Assembly: GCA_030583865.1 (NCBI GenBank)
Contig: CP129479.1
Span: forward strand, 2,008,819 to 2,072,818
Length of the DNA: 64,000 nucleotides
Direction: 5' to 3'
DNA from: Thermodesulfobacteriota bacterium
Lineage (GTDB): Bacteria > Desulfobacterota > GWC2-55-46
The notes under the pieces are model-generated. The model did no database searches, was not told the origin of the DNA, and worked only from the letters and a program-made list of their open reading frames with translations. Positions 17,789 to 26,779 of the stretch are shown here, one piece after another. Position 1 is the stretch's first letter. Every line of letters begins with the position of its first letter. The translations under genes and the position numbers were made by a program.

Positions 17789-18196
17789 ATGGAAAGATGG
17801 GACGCATGGACTCCGGAGCGCTTCTTTTACCTCTTCATCGGGCTCGCGTACCTGATGGTCTGGGTCCAGGCGCTCCTGATGCACTGGAGGGGAGCCTTCC
17901 GCTTCAGGGTCATGTGGGCGCCGGTCATCGAAGGACCGGCGCTTTCTCTCATGGGTGTCGTTTTCGCCTTCGTTCACGGCGGCTGGCTCAATACGCTTTT
18001 CATAATCGTCTTCACTTTGGGCGCGCTTGGCGGCCTGGCCGGGACGTACTTTCATTTAAAGGGAATACGGCGCTACATAGGCGGGTGGACCCTCCGGAAC
18101 TTCTTGGCAGGGCCGCCGCCCATGCTGCCGCTTACCTTCTCCGCGCTCTCGATAGGCGCGCTCCTCGTCTACTTCGCCTGGCACACGGGAGGATAG
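17789..18196 (+). CDS. Small four-helix membrane protein, function unknown
   Basis: 135 residues with about four hydrophobic segments (roughly residues 13-32, 45-64, 67-88 and 108-130). ATG 17789 has GGAG six bases upstream and is preferred to ATG 17759, which lacks one. Followed after one base by the dehydrogenase-subunit gene, so it could be a membrane partner or anchor of that complex; this is inference. I do not recognise a family. Confidence 0.65.
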   Translation: MERWDAWTPERFFYLFIGLAYLMVWVQALLMHWRGAFRFRVMWAPVIEGPALSLMGVVFAFVHGGWLNTLFIIVFTLGALGGLAGTYFHLKGIRRYIGGWTLRNFLAGPPPMLPLTFSALSIGALLVYFAWHTGG

Positions 18197-18197
18197 G

Positions 18198-18794
18198 ATG
18201 GCGCTCACCAGGAAAGACTTCGAGGCCTTCATGGAGAACTGGGACGAAAAGGCCAGGCGCATCATAACCGGGCGCATGGAGGGCCGTTTCGTACGGGAGC
18301 GTCTCCTGAGGTTCACACCCGAAGAGGGAGAGATCCTGAGGGCTCTTCTTAAGCGCCTCATCCCCGGGGACGAGGGCATAGACCTCGTCGGCTTTCTCGA
18401 CTGGGCGCTCGACAAGCCGCTCGGGCGCGGGGACAGGCCTGAAGGCATGCCCGAAGACCACGTCCTTTTCAAGGAAGGGCTGAGGGGAATAGAGGAGAGC
18501 GTAATGGCAGGCTATAATAAAAGCTCCTTCATTGAGCTTGCTCCTGGTGAACAGGACCGGTTTCTAACGGCTCTCCAGGAAGGGCGGCTCAAGGGCGGGG
18601 TGTGGGAAAGGATACCCCCGTCCTATTTCTTTATAAAGCTCCTTACAAGGGCCCTTACGGGCTACTGCTCGCACCCGCTCGTGTGGATGCGTATGGGGTT
18701 CCCCGGCCCGAGCTTTCCCGAGGGCTATGTCTGGATAAGCCGCGAAGAGGTCTCGGCCAGGCGGCGGCACGCGCCCGGCTGGAAGACCCTTTAA
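18198..18794 (+). CDS. Gluconate 2-dehydrogenase subunit 3-like protein
   Basis: 198 residues. The pattern TPEEGEILRALLKRLIPGDEG...DLVGFLDWAL followed by a C-terminal half with WERIPPSYFFIKLLTRALTGYCSHPLVW and GFPGPSFPEGY resembles the small subunit of membrane-bound gluconate/sugar dehydrogenases. Unlike most relatives, no Tat signal is visible. GGAGGA lies four bases before the ATG. It directly precedes a GMC oxidoreductase (13-base gap), the usual large-subunit partner. Confidence 0.75.
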   Translation: MALTRKDFEAFMENWDEKARRIITGRMEGRFVRERLLRFTPEEGEILRALLKRLIPGDEGIDLVGFLDWALDKPLGRGDRPEGMPEDHVLFKEGLRGIEESVMAGYNKSSFIELAPGEQDRFLTALQEGRLKGGVWERIPPSYFFIKLLTRALTGYCSHPLVWMRMGFPGPSFPEGYVWISREEVSARRRHAPGWKTL

Positions 18795-18807
18795 TGAGGA
18801 TTAAGTA

Positions 18808-20382
18808 ATGAAGCCCATGCGCGAGCACATGAGAAGACATGATGGCCCGGTGGACGTCTGCATCGTCGGGGCTGGCGCAGCCGGTGCCGTGCTCGCAAAG
18901 GAGCTGTCCGAGGGCGGGTCGAGTGTCGTAGTAATCGAGGCCGGGCCCTGGCTTGATACCGGTGAAGACTTCGTAAACGACGAATTGACCATGCTCGACG
19001 GCCGCATGGACTGGGACGACCTGAGGATAACTGGCGGGAGCGACCCTATCCCCCTCGGGAGGAACAACACCGGGAGGGCGGTCGGCGGCAGCACGGTCCA
19101 TTATACGGCAGCCACGCTACGCCTCCACGAGGACGACTTCGAGCTTAAATCCCGCGAGGGCCTGGCAGACGACTGGCCCATAAAGTACCATGAGCTGGCC
19201 CCGTATTACGACAGGGTGGAAAGGTATCTAGGGGTGTCCGGGCCCAGGCGCTTCCCGTGGCCTCCGCACCACGGGCCGTTCCCTTACCCGGAACTCCCCT
19301 GGAGCGCGAGGGACCAGTACCTGGGCCGGGGCATGATACGCCTCGGGCTTACTCCCGCAAAGGCGCCTCACGCCATAATAACCGGCTCGAAGGACGGCAG
19401 GTCCCCGTGCATGATGTACGGCTTCTGCACGAGCGGCTGCAAATCCGACGCGAAGTCGAGCACCCTCGTTACCTACATACCGGACGCAGTGAAGGCGGGC
19501 GCCGAGATCAGGGAGGGCTCTTTCGCGGTCAAGGTGAATACGAGGGCCGACGGCCTGGCCAGGTCAGTCACTTACATCCGAGAGGGAAGGGAATACGAGC
19601 AGGAGGCCGCAATAATAATCCTTTCATGCTATGCGGTAGAGACGCCGAGGCTCCTCTTGAACTCCGCGCCCGGAGGCCTTGCGAATTCGAGCGGCATGGT
19701 CGGGAGGAACTTCATGGTCCACCTCGGCGACAACGTCATCGGGAGCTTCGACGAGCCGGTGGACAACTGGGTAACGCCGCCAGTCGGCATCATGAACCAG
19801 GACCGATACGGCACGATAAAGGGCAATGACTTCGTCCGGGGCTATACGCTCGAGGCCTACAACATGTTCCCCATAGAGTTCTACACGGGCTTCGTCGAGG
19901 CGAACCCCCACCTTTGGGGAGGGAAGTTGATGGATTTCATAGACTCCTACCAGAACCGGACCATGATAGGGAACGTCGGCGAGGTCCTCCCGAACGAGGG
20001 CAATTACGTGGGGCTTGCCGCCGAGACCGACCGGCACGGCGTGCCTGTTGCGAAGGTGGTGTTTTCAAGGGACGAGAACACGAGGAAGCTATCGAAAGAC
20101 TCGATGGACCTCTGCGAGGAGATACTCAAGGCTGCGGGGGCCAGGGATGTTATGCGGCAGGAATCGACCATACACGTGCTCGGGACCTGCAGAATGGGCG
20201 ACGACCCTTCGAGGTCCGTCGTTGACAAGTGGTGCCGCTCTCACGACATCCCCAACCTCTTCATCTGCGACGGCAGCGTCTTCGTGACCGGCGGCGCCGT
20301 GAACCCGAGCCTTACGATAGAGGCGCTCGCCACGAGGACCGCGGGACACATACTGGAATACGGCGGAGCGAAGGCCGCCTGA
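18808..20382 (+). CDS. GMC-family FAD oxidoreductase (sugar/alcohol dehydrogenase large subunit)
   Basis: 524 residues. FAD-binding GAGAAG (21-26) in VDVCIVGAGAAGAVLAKEL, the GMC motif GRAVGGSTVHYTAA, and the C-terminal active-site region with IHVLGTCRMGDDP and FVTGGAVNPSLTIEALA. The pairing with a subunit-3-like protein matches gluconate/2-keto sugar dehydrogenases that oxidise a sugar and pass electrons onward. The third, cytochrome c subunit of classical enzymes is not next to it. No signal peptide; the site of action may be cytosolic. It converges on the adaptor gene at 20391 with an eight-base gap. Confidence 0.88.
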   Translation: MKPMREHMRRHDGPVDVCIVGAGAAGAVLAKELSEGGSSVVVIEAGPWLDTGEDFVNDELTMLDGRMDWDDLRITGGSDPIPLGRNNTGRAVGGSTVHYTAATLRLHEDDFELKSREGLADDWPIKYHELAPYYDRVERYLGVSGPRRFPWPPHHGPFPYPELPWSARDQYLGRGMIRLGLTPAKAPHAIITGSKDGRSPCMMYGFCTSGCKSDAKSSTLVTYIPDAVKAGAEIREGSFAVKVNTRADGLARSVTYIREGREYEQEAAIIILSCYAVETPRLLLNSAPGGLANSSGMVGRNFMVHLGDNVIGSFDEPVDNWVTPPVGIMNQDRYGTIKGNDFVRGYTLEAYNMFPIEFYTGFVEANPHLWGGKLMDFIDSYQNRTMIGNVGEVLPNEGNYVGLAAETDRHGVPVAKVVFSRDENTRKLSKDSMDLCEEILKAAGARDVMRQESTIHVLGTCRMGDDPSRSVVDKWCRSHDIPNLFICDGSVFVTGGAVNPSLTIEALATRTAGHILEYGGAKAA

Positions 20383-20390
20383 AAGGAGCC

Positions 20391-21590
20391 TCACCTCTTC
20401 ATCCTGGTTATCCTCGAGCCGTCCTCGAGCGCTTCGTCCGGATGCACAACTACCTCCTCGCCTTCCGACAGGCCTGATAACACCTCTGCCGTGAAGCCGT
20501 TCCTGTGTCCTATGGAGATCATCCTCTCCCTGGCCCTCCCGTTATCCGCAATGAATACAGCGTCCCGGTCCCCGGACCTGAAAAGGGCGCTCACGGGGAC
20601 CTTGAGGACGCTCTCGTCCTCCCAGACAATGAAGCTCGTCTCGACCCTGTAGCCGTCCCCGAGCCTGTGCCAGGTCCCGGCAGGGGAGAGAATATCCACG
20701 GTCACGAAGACCCTCTGCTCCTCGACGCCGAGGCTCGATACCTTCGTGAATGCCGAGGGCTCGACAATCCTGACGCTCCCGTCGAGCGGGACGCCCCCTC
20801 CCCACCGCTCTATGACGACCGGGGTGCCGGGGCGAAGGAGCACCGCGTCCGACGAGAGCACCTCCGCGCGTATCTCGAGGGCTCCTGTGTTGCCGATGTC
20901 AACAAGCGGCTCCCCTGCCCTCACGGCCCCTTCGCTCTCGCGGTGGAGCCTCAAGACCCGCCCGACTATCGGGCTCCTGACATGGACTGTCCTCAAACCG
21001 CCGTTTTCAGCCCCTTCTCCAGCCGGAATGAGCGCGGCCCGCGCCCTCTGGAGCTCCGAGCGCGCGGCGTTCACGTTGGCCTCGGCCGAGTTAAGGACCG
21101 CCTCGGCCTGCCTGGCCGCGGCCTCGACCCGGTCCATCTCGCTCCTCGGGACGTGCCCGCCGCTAAAGAGCTCCCTGGTCCTCGAAAGCGTTTCCCTGGC
21201 GTATTCGGCTTCCGCGCGCCTCGCTTCAGCCACCTCCCTCGCCGCGCGTAACGACGCCTCGGCTGCCGAGACCGCCGCCTCGGAAGCAGCCCTTGTCCTC
21301 GGGTCGAGCGGCTCGGCCCTCAAGGGCTCGATTTCCGCGAGCGCCTCGCCTTCGGCCACGAGCGCGCCTGCCCTCAGGCCTATGCGCCTCATATGGCCGG
21401 ATACGGGGGCCGATACGACGAACCTGTCGGTCACGATCGCCCTGCCCTCCTCGCTCACGGTAACCGACATGGGGCCGCGCTCTACTCGCGCAGTCTCGAC
21501 CCTTGCGGGCCCGGGCATGAGCCCGTATACGACGGCCAGGACGACGAGGGCCGTTCCCGCCGCTATCAATATCTTCTTTCTTCTATCCAT
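20391..21590 (-). CDS. HlyD-family periplasmic adaptor of an ABC exporter
   Basis: 399 residues with one N-terminal membrane anchor (about 8-27), then a beta-barrel/lipoyl part (VSAPVSGHMRRIGLRAGALVAEGEALAEI), a long alpha-helical hairpin (about 90-185, rich in A, E, R) and the returning lipoyl half (VRSPIVGRVLRLHRESEGAVRAGEPLVDI). This is the membrane-fusion-protein layout. It follows an FtsX-type permease and an ATPase in one operon, so it probably links the inner-membrane pump to an outer-membrane channel; none is encoded nearby. Confidence 0.88.
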   Translation of the reverse strand: MDRRKKILIAAGTALVVLAVVYGLMPGPARVETARVERGPMSVTVSEEGRAIVTDRFVVSAPVSGHMRRIGLRAGALVAEGEALAEIEPLRAEPLDPRTRAASEAAVSAAEASLRAAREVAEARRAEAEYARETLSRTRELFSGGHVPRSEMDRVEAAARQAEAVLNSAEANVNAARSELQRARAALIPAGEGAENGGLRTVHVRSPIVGRVLRLHRESEGAVRAGEPLVDIGNTGALEIRAEVLSSDAVLLRPGTPVVIERWGGGVPLDGSVRIVEPSAFTKVSSLGVEEQRVFVTVDILSPAGTWHRLGDGYRVETSFIVWEDESVLKVPVSALFRSGDRDAVFIADNGRARERMISIGHRNGFTAEVLSGLSEGEEVVVHPDEALEDGSRITRMKR

Positions 21591-21593
21591 GTT

Positions 21594-23957
21594 TTATTCC
21601 CTTGCCTTCAGGACTTCCACCAGGTCCAGCCTGTCGAGCCTCCTCCTGACTATGAGGCCGGAGACCGCGGCAGAGCCGAGGACCACGGCCGCCGACATGG
21701 CGTAAGTCGACGTGTCTATCACAAGAGGGAGGCGGAAGAGGTCGGAGCCCAGCTCGTTGACCATGTACGCCGCTATCCCTCTCCCGAAAAGGAACCCGAG
21801 CGGCACCGAGGCGAGCGTAAGGACCGCAAGCTCGCCGAGGAGTATATATGATATCTCCCCCCTGGTATACCCTAAAACACGGAGGCTCGCAAGCTCCCTG
21901 CTCCTTTCCGAGAGCGCAATGCGGGCGGTATTGTAGATCACGCCGAAAGCTATCGTCGCCGCCAGCAGAGTCGCGATGAACGTGAAAAACAGGAATACCT
22001 CCGCCTGGGTCTCGTAGAAGTTCCTTATGTCGTCGGTCCTCACCGCCGTGCCCGCTACCCTGGGCATGCCCGAAAGCTCGCCGTATATCGCCGGGAGGCG
22101 CGCCCTGTCTATCACGAGGTTTGCCCCGGTCACCGCCCTCCCCTCGCCCGCGAGCCTGTTAAGCTCGTCAATGTCCATGTAGGCCGAAACGCCGATGTAT
22201 TGCTTGACGAGCATCGCTACAGGCGCCTCCACGACCGGCTTCGCGCCCTCGAGGACTTCGATCGTCACGAGGTCGCCGGGCCCGGCCCCGAGGATGCTCC
22301 CCAGATGGTCCGTAAGCACGAGCCCCTTGGGCGGCACCTCTATCGGATTGAGGTCTGTATCAAGGAGGTCCTGGAGGCGGTTTTCAGGCGCCACCCCCTG
22401 CACCGCGGTCCTGTAGCTCCTGTGCCTGAACCTGAGCGTTGCCGGGACTGACCTCGCCGGCTCGGCCCTGTAGACCCCCTCGACCCCTTCAAGGCCGTAA
22501 AGCGCCGTCCATGAGACCGGGCCAGTGAAGGTCACCCTCATGTCCTCCCTCTGGGCGAGCCTGAACTGCACGTCTACAAGGAAATCGATTGCGTCGTTGA
22601 AGAATATGCCAGCGATGAGAATCGCGCCGGCGAGCGAAATGCCGATAATCGACAAGAGGGACTTTATCGGCCTCCTCTCTATGTTCCTGATTATCATCCT
22701 CGACGGCTGCGAGAGCACGCGGCCGTACCCGAGGGTATCGAGGAGCGTCTGCCTGTACCGTGCCGGGGGCTCGGGCCGCAAGGCCTCGGCGGGCGGGAGC
22801 GCGGCCGCCCTGTAGACCGCGAATATCGTCCCGGCAAGGGCCGCGGCGCCGGTTATGGCGGAAGCAATGATGACGACCCCGGGCCTCAGGTCGTAAAGGA
22901 GGTGCGGGAACCTGTAGAAATCCATGTAGAGCTCCGAAAGCCTTGTGCCTAGCCACACGCCGGCCGCGAGCCCTCCCGCCGTGCCGGCAATGACGATAAG
23001 GAACATGAGCTGCACGTAATGCAGGCCTATTGCGAAGTTGCCGTACCCGAAGGCCTTGAGCGCGGCTATCTGCTCGCGCTGCGTGCTCACCGTGCGGCTT
23101 ATGACGACGTTAAGGAGGAACGCGGCCACCCCAATGAATATGGCCGGGAATATGGTCGCGCTCCTTTCGAGCTGGTTGAACTCCTCGGTAAGGTACCTGT
23201 GCGAGACCTGGTCTTCGCGCGTGGTAGCGCCGAGCGCGCCGTAGCGGGCGAGAAGCTCATCCAATCCTGCTATCACCCGGGAGGGGTCCGCCCCTGAAGA
23301 GAGCGAGGCTACGACGTCGTTGAAGGCGCCCTCCATGTCATAGGCCGCCTCTACCGCGTCCCTTGACATCCAGACTATCGCGTACCGCTTGAAATCCGGG
23401 CTCAAGGCCCCGGGCCTTACCTGCAGGATGAACTCCGGCGAGAGCGCGATCCCCGAAATGCTCAGCTCCTTCATCCGACCTTCGATGACGGCTTTTACGG
23501 TGTCCCCGATGCCCAGTCCGTGCGCCTCGGCAAAGGCCTCGCTCAAGACCGCCTCGTCGTCCCTATCCGGGTCCGGGAGCCTACCCTGCCTGAGGTACAG
23601 CCTGTTGAGGTGCGCGGGCCGCTCCGGCGGAAGCGAGACGAGCATGCCAGATACCGGCTCACCGAAGCCGCTTACCTCAAGCCTTATGTCGGCAACGACC
23701 CTGGTCTCTGCCAGCTCGACCCCGGGAATCTCCTCTATCCTCTCCTTGAGGCCCTCGGGCGCGCGCTTGAGCCTCGAGAAGACCTCGGCAAAGCCGTATT
23801 CCCTGTAGAACGAGTCCCTCATCAGCTTCAGGGAATCCATCGTGCTCGCGAGGAGGATGAAGGTGGCCACCCCGCTCGCGATGACCAGGGAGATGGCAAG
23901 GGCCTGCCCCCTCATGAGCCAGAGGTCCCTTATGAGCTTCCTGTCAAGCGCCTTCAT
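21594..23957 (-). CDS. ABC transporter permease with two FtsX domains
   Basis: 787 residues. The N-terminal membrane helix is followed by a large periplasmic domain, then FtsX helices around 265-400, a second anchor (ISLAGAILIAGIFFNDAIDFL, near 440), another periplasmic domain, and a final FtsX domain (about 665-775). This duplicated arrangement is found in MacB/LolCE-related permeases that act on substrates from the periplasmic side or inner membrane. It lies one base after the ATPase gene and three bases before the adaptor gene. Substrate unknown. Confidence 0.85.
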   Translation of the reverse strand: MKALDRKLIRDLWLMRGQALAISLVIASGVATFILLASTMDSLKLMRDSFYREYGFAEVFSRLKRAPEGLKERIEEIPGVELAETRVVADIRLEVSGFGEPVSGMLVSLPPERPAHLNRLYLRQGRLPDPDRDDEAVLSEAFAEAHGLGIGDTVKAVIEGRMKELSISGIALSPEFILQVRPGALSPDFKRYAIVWMSRDAVEAAYDMEGAFNDVVASLSSGADPSRVIAGLDELLARYGALGATTREDQVSHRYLTEEFNQLERSATIFPAIFIGVAAFLLNVVISRTVSTQREQIAALKAFGYGNFAIGLHYVQLMFLIVIAGTAGGLAAGVWLGTRLSELYMDFYRFPHLLYDLRPGVVIIASAITGAAALAGTIFAVYRAAALPPAEALRPEPPARYRQTLLDTLGYGRVLSQPSRMIIRNIERRPIKSLLSIIGISLAGAILIAGIFFNDAIDFLVDVQFRLAQREDMRVTFTGPVSWTALYGLEGVEGVYRAEPARSVPATLRFRHRSYRTAVQGVAPENRLQDLLDTDLNPIEVPPKGLVLTDHLGSILGAGPGDLVTIEVLEGAKPVVEAPVAMLVKQYIGVSAYMDIDELNRLAGEGRAVTGANLVIDRARLPAIYGELSGMPRVAGTAVRTDDIRNFYETQAEVFLFFTFIATLLAATIAFGVIYNTARIALSERSRELASLRVLGYTRGEISYILLGELAVLTLASVPLGFLFGRGIAAYMVNELGSDLFRLPLVIDTSTYAMSAAVVLGSAAVSGLIVRRRLDRLDLVEVLKARE

Positions 23958-23958
23958 G

Positions 23959-24669
23959 TCACCAGTGGAGCTCCCTAGGGGGTTTCTTCACGGGATTGGA
24001 GAGGACCTCGGAGATATGGCCGTTGCTCAGGTGGATGACGCGGTCGGCCATGCCCGCGATATCGGAGTTGTGGGTTATGACCGCGGTCGTGGTGCCGAGC
24101 TCCTTGTTTATCCTGTCGAGGGCCTCAAGAACGACTATGCCGGTCTCGGAATCGAGCGCGCCGGTGGGCTCGTCGCAGAGGAGCACGTCGGGGTTCTTCG
24201 AGATGGCCCTGGCTATGGCGACACGCTGCTGCTCGCCGCCCGAGAGCTGGGCCGGAAAGTGGTCGAGCCTTTCGCCGAGCCCCACAATCGATAGCGCGTC
24301 CTCGGGCCGCATGGGCTTCGCAGCTATCTCCGTGACCACGGCGACGTTCTCCCTCGCGGTGAGGCTCGGTATGAGGTTATAGAACTGGAAGACGAAGCCT
24401 ACGTGGAAGCGGCGGTATTCGGTAAGCTCCGCCTCGTTTGCCCTCGTAAGCTCCCTTTCCCTGTACATGACCCTGCCGCTCGTCGCGACGTCAAGCCCGC
24501 CCATGATGTTCAAGAGGGTCGATTTGCCGCTCCCGGACGGGCCGAGGAACACTACAAGCTCGCCTGACCAGAGCTCGAGGTCAACGCCCCGGAGAGCGTG
24601 CACCTCCACCTCTCCCATCCGGTAGACCTTTGTAAGGCCCTGTATGCTGAAGACCAGGTCCCTTTGCAT
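23959..24669 (-). CDS. ABC transporter ATP-binding protein, MacB/LolD type
   Basis: 236 residues. Walker [10 protein letters not shown] (43-51), Q-loop [16 protein letters not shown], signature [14 protein letters not shown] (142-155), Walker B VLLCDEP (162-168) and the H-loop in [11 protein letters not shown]. The sequence after Walker A (LLNIMGGLD) is typical of the LolD/MacB/FtsE group that works with FtsX-type permeases. GGAGGAG just before the ATG; first gene of the three-gene export operon. Confidence 0.93.
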   Translation of the reverse strand: MQRDLVFSIQGLTKVYRMGEVEVHALRGVDLELWSGELVVFLGPSGSGKSTLLNIMGGLDVATSGRVMYRERELTRANEAELTEYRRFHVGFVFQFYNLIPSLTARENVAVVTEIAAKPMRPEDALSIVGLGERLDHFPAQLSGGEQQRVAIARAISKNPDVLLCDEPTGALDSETGIVVLEALDRINKELGTTTAVITHNSDIAGMADRVIHLSNGHISEVLSNPVKKPPRELHW

Positions 24670-24830
24670 CGCTCCTCCGAAGAACCGTTTTTCACAGGCG
24701 ATTATAAGCGGATACCGAGTACAATGGAAGGCTATCCTGAAATGGAGCCGGACCAGGGAAGGGGGCTAAAGAAATTTGAGATCATGCGCTTAAATGCCTC
24801 ATGGCATCAATCATCGACATGGGCATGCCG

Positions 24831-25859
24831 CTAAGGCAACAACCCCTTGAGCGAACCGTAGAACGCCCTCATGGGCGCGGTCAGCTTCCTGCCGAATGCC
24901 TGGAATATCGAATGGCGTTTTTTCTTAAACCCGGCGAATGTCTCAAGTGCCCTCAGGACCCTGAAGTCGTCCTGGGGGTCTGAGACAAGGATCTGATGCA
25001 AAAACCCCATTGCGTACCTCTCCTGGCATCTCATCGTAAATTCCGGCACGCCCATGGTCCTCTCAAGATCCCTGGCCGAAAGGCGGAGCTGGGTGTAAGG
25101 ATATGTTCTCAAGGCGCTCCCCAGTACGGCATCGGAACGGCCCTGCCAATAAAAGCGGCGCAAGAACCACCTCTTGTTGAGCCTCGACGCGGATATCTTA
25201 TGGTGCACCACGGCCCCCGGCACGAGGACCGTGCGCTTCCCTTCACGTTTAATCCTCGCGCAAAGGAGTATCTCCTCGTTGGACAAGAGGAGCTTCCCCT
25301 TCCTCCCGAGGTCTTCGGGAAATCCGCCGAACTCCTCGAAGACGCGCCTCCTGAAGGCCATGTTGGCGCCCCAGGGGTTGTCGTTCTCGTCCTTGAACTC
25401 GTTGCCGTTTTTGCGGGCCTCCATGAATTCGCTTACGGCGAGGAAGCCGAGGAACCCGTCGGTCAGCCATTCAGGACGCTGCCCCGGCCAGACCGGCCTT
25501 AAGGGCCCTCCGGCGGCATATACCTCCGGGTCCCTGAATGCGGTGTCATATTCCCTGAGCCAGCTCGGGTCGGCCTCTATGTCGTCGTCCGTAAAGACGA
25601 TGACCTCGCCTTCCGCGTGCATTACGCCCGTGTTCCTGGCGTTCGAGAGCCCCTGCCTGCCCTCGAAGACATACTTTATCCTGACCGGGGAGGATGAAGC
25701 GAAGCCCTCGACGACCTCTTTTGTCGAGTCGTTCGAGTTGTTGTCCACCACGACTAATTCGTATTCGCCCTTGGGGAAGTCCTGGCTGATTATGGAGCGC
25801 ATGGAATCCTTCAGCAGGGCCGAACGGTTGTATGTGCAGATTATTACCGATACCCTCAT
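24831..25859 (-). CDS. Family 2 glycosyltransferase
   Basis: 342 residues from ATG 25859, which has AAGGAG five bases upstream; the longer frame to 25898 would overlap the upstream gene. The GT-A fold signature RVSVIICTYNRSALLKDS at the N-terminus and the metal-binding VIVFTDDDIEADP are visible, and a later conserved NMAFRR and (ED)EIL region fits inverting GT2 enzymes. Last gene of the surface-polysaccharide cluster; donor and acceptor unknown. Confidence 0.85.
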   Translation of the reverse strand: MRVSVIICTYNRSALLKDSMRSIISQDFPKGEYELVVVDNNSNDSTKEVVEGFASSSPVRIKYVFEGRQGLSNARNTGVMHAEGEVIVFTDDDIEADPSWLREYDTAFRDPEVYAAGGPLRPVWPGQRPEWLTDGFLGFLAVSEFMEARKNGNEFKDENDNPWGANMAFRRRVFEEFGGFPEDLGRKGKLLLSNEEILLCARIKREGKRTVLVPGAVVHHKISASRLNKRWFLRRFYWQGRSDAVLGSALRTYPYTQLRLSARDLERTMGVPEFTMRCQERYAMGFLHQILVSDPQDDFRVLRALETFAGFKKKRHSIFQAFGRKLTAPMRAFYGSLKGLLP

Positions 25860-25894
25860 CTTTGCTCCTTGGGGCGGGCAAGCCGGGGGGGCTT

Positions 25895-26770
25895 TCATCT
25901 TACATACCTCTTCGTGAAATGATTACCCTTGAATATGAATACCGGCCTTATGAACGGAAAAAGGAACTCGGCTGGCCGCCTCATCTCGAACCGCGAGAGG
26001 CCGCGTATATACCCAAGCATAACGCCGAAGTTGAAAAAATCACGCACCATATCGGTTGCGGAGTAATCCTGCCCTACGTTCCTCCAGCCGAGTCCTTCGT
26101 TTTCGCACCTTTTGGCAAGCTCGGAAAAACCATATTGATGCGAATGGAATACAACGGACTTCTCTTGCAATACAATTCTCTGCCCTTTCTCCGTAAGCTT
26201 TTTCTGGAAGACCTTGTCCTCGCTCATCTCTACCAGGCCGAGCCTGTTCTCCTCCCAGACGCTCCTACGGACCGCGCAGCAGACGAATGAAAGCCCGAGG
26301 CCTCCGTTCCGACTAATCCAGTCCGCGCATTCCCTCGTATAAAAGAAAAGCCGGGCCTTATGCCAGTAAAATGCGTCAGCGCCCCGGGGAATCTCTTCGA
26401 CCCCCTGGACGGCGGCGACCGAGGGGTCGTCAAAAGGCGAGAACAGGTCCTTCAACCAGTTCCGCCCAACAGGCACCGCGTCCTGCGAGAGTGTAATGAG
26501 TATCTCGCCCTTCGCAAGGGAGAAGCCGTAGTCGCGCGTAAGCCCGAAGTTGAACTCTTCCGGCCTTATCGAATGCACCCTCACGGGACGCTCTTTCATT
26601 ATTCCGAGCGTCCCGTCGGTCGAGCCGGAATCGACCGCTATCACCTCGAACTCGAAGGGCGCCTCCTGCGAAAGGACGGCATCGAGGGATTCCCTGAATA
26701 CCGCGCCACCGTTCCTGGTCAAGTATATTATAGAGGCTTTAACGCCCACGGCTGCTGCCCTATCATACAA
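25895..26770 (-). CDS. Family 2 glycosyltransferase, rhamnosyltransferase-like
   Basis: 291 residues. GT-A motifs: ASIIYLTRNGG at the N-terminus, AVDSGSTDGT, then ITLSQDAVPVGRNWL where the DXD-like site (QDAVP) is the variant common in rhamnosyltransferases. The ATG at 26770 has no clear Shine-Dalgarno; a GTG at 26749 is an alternative. Ten bases follow the upstream gene. Part of the polysaccharide cluster. Confidence 0.8.
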   Translation of the reverse strand: MYDRAAAVGVKASIIYLTRNGGAVFRESLDAVLSQEAPFEFEVIAVDSGSTDGTLGIMKERPVRVHSIRPEEFNFGLTRDYGFSLAKGEILITLSQDAVPVGRNWLKDLFSPFDDPSVAAVQGVEEIPRGADAFYWHKARLFFYTRECADWISRNGGLGLSFVCCAVRRSVWEENRLGLVEMSEDKVFQKKLTEKGQRIVLQEKSVVFHSHQYGFSELAKRCENEGLGWRNVGQDYSATDMVRDFFNFGVMLGYIRGLSRFEMRRPAEFLFPFIRPVFIFKGNHFTKRYVR

Positions 26771-26779
26771 GGCCGGGGT

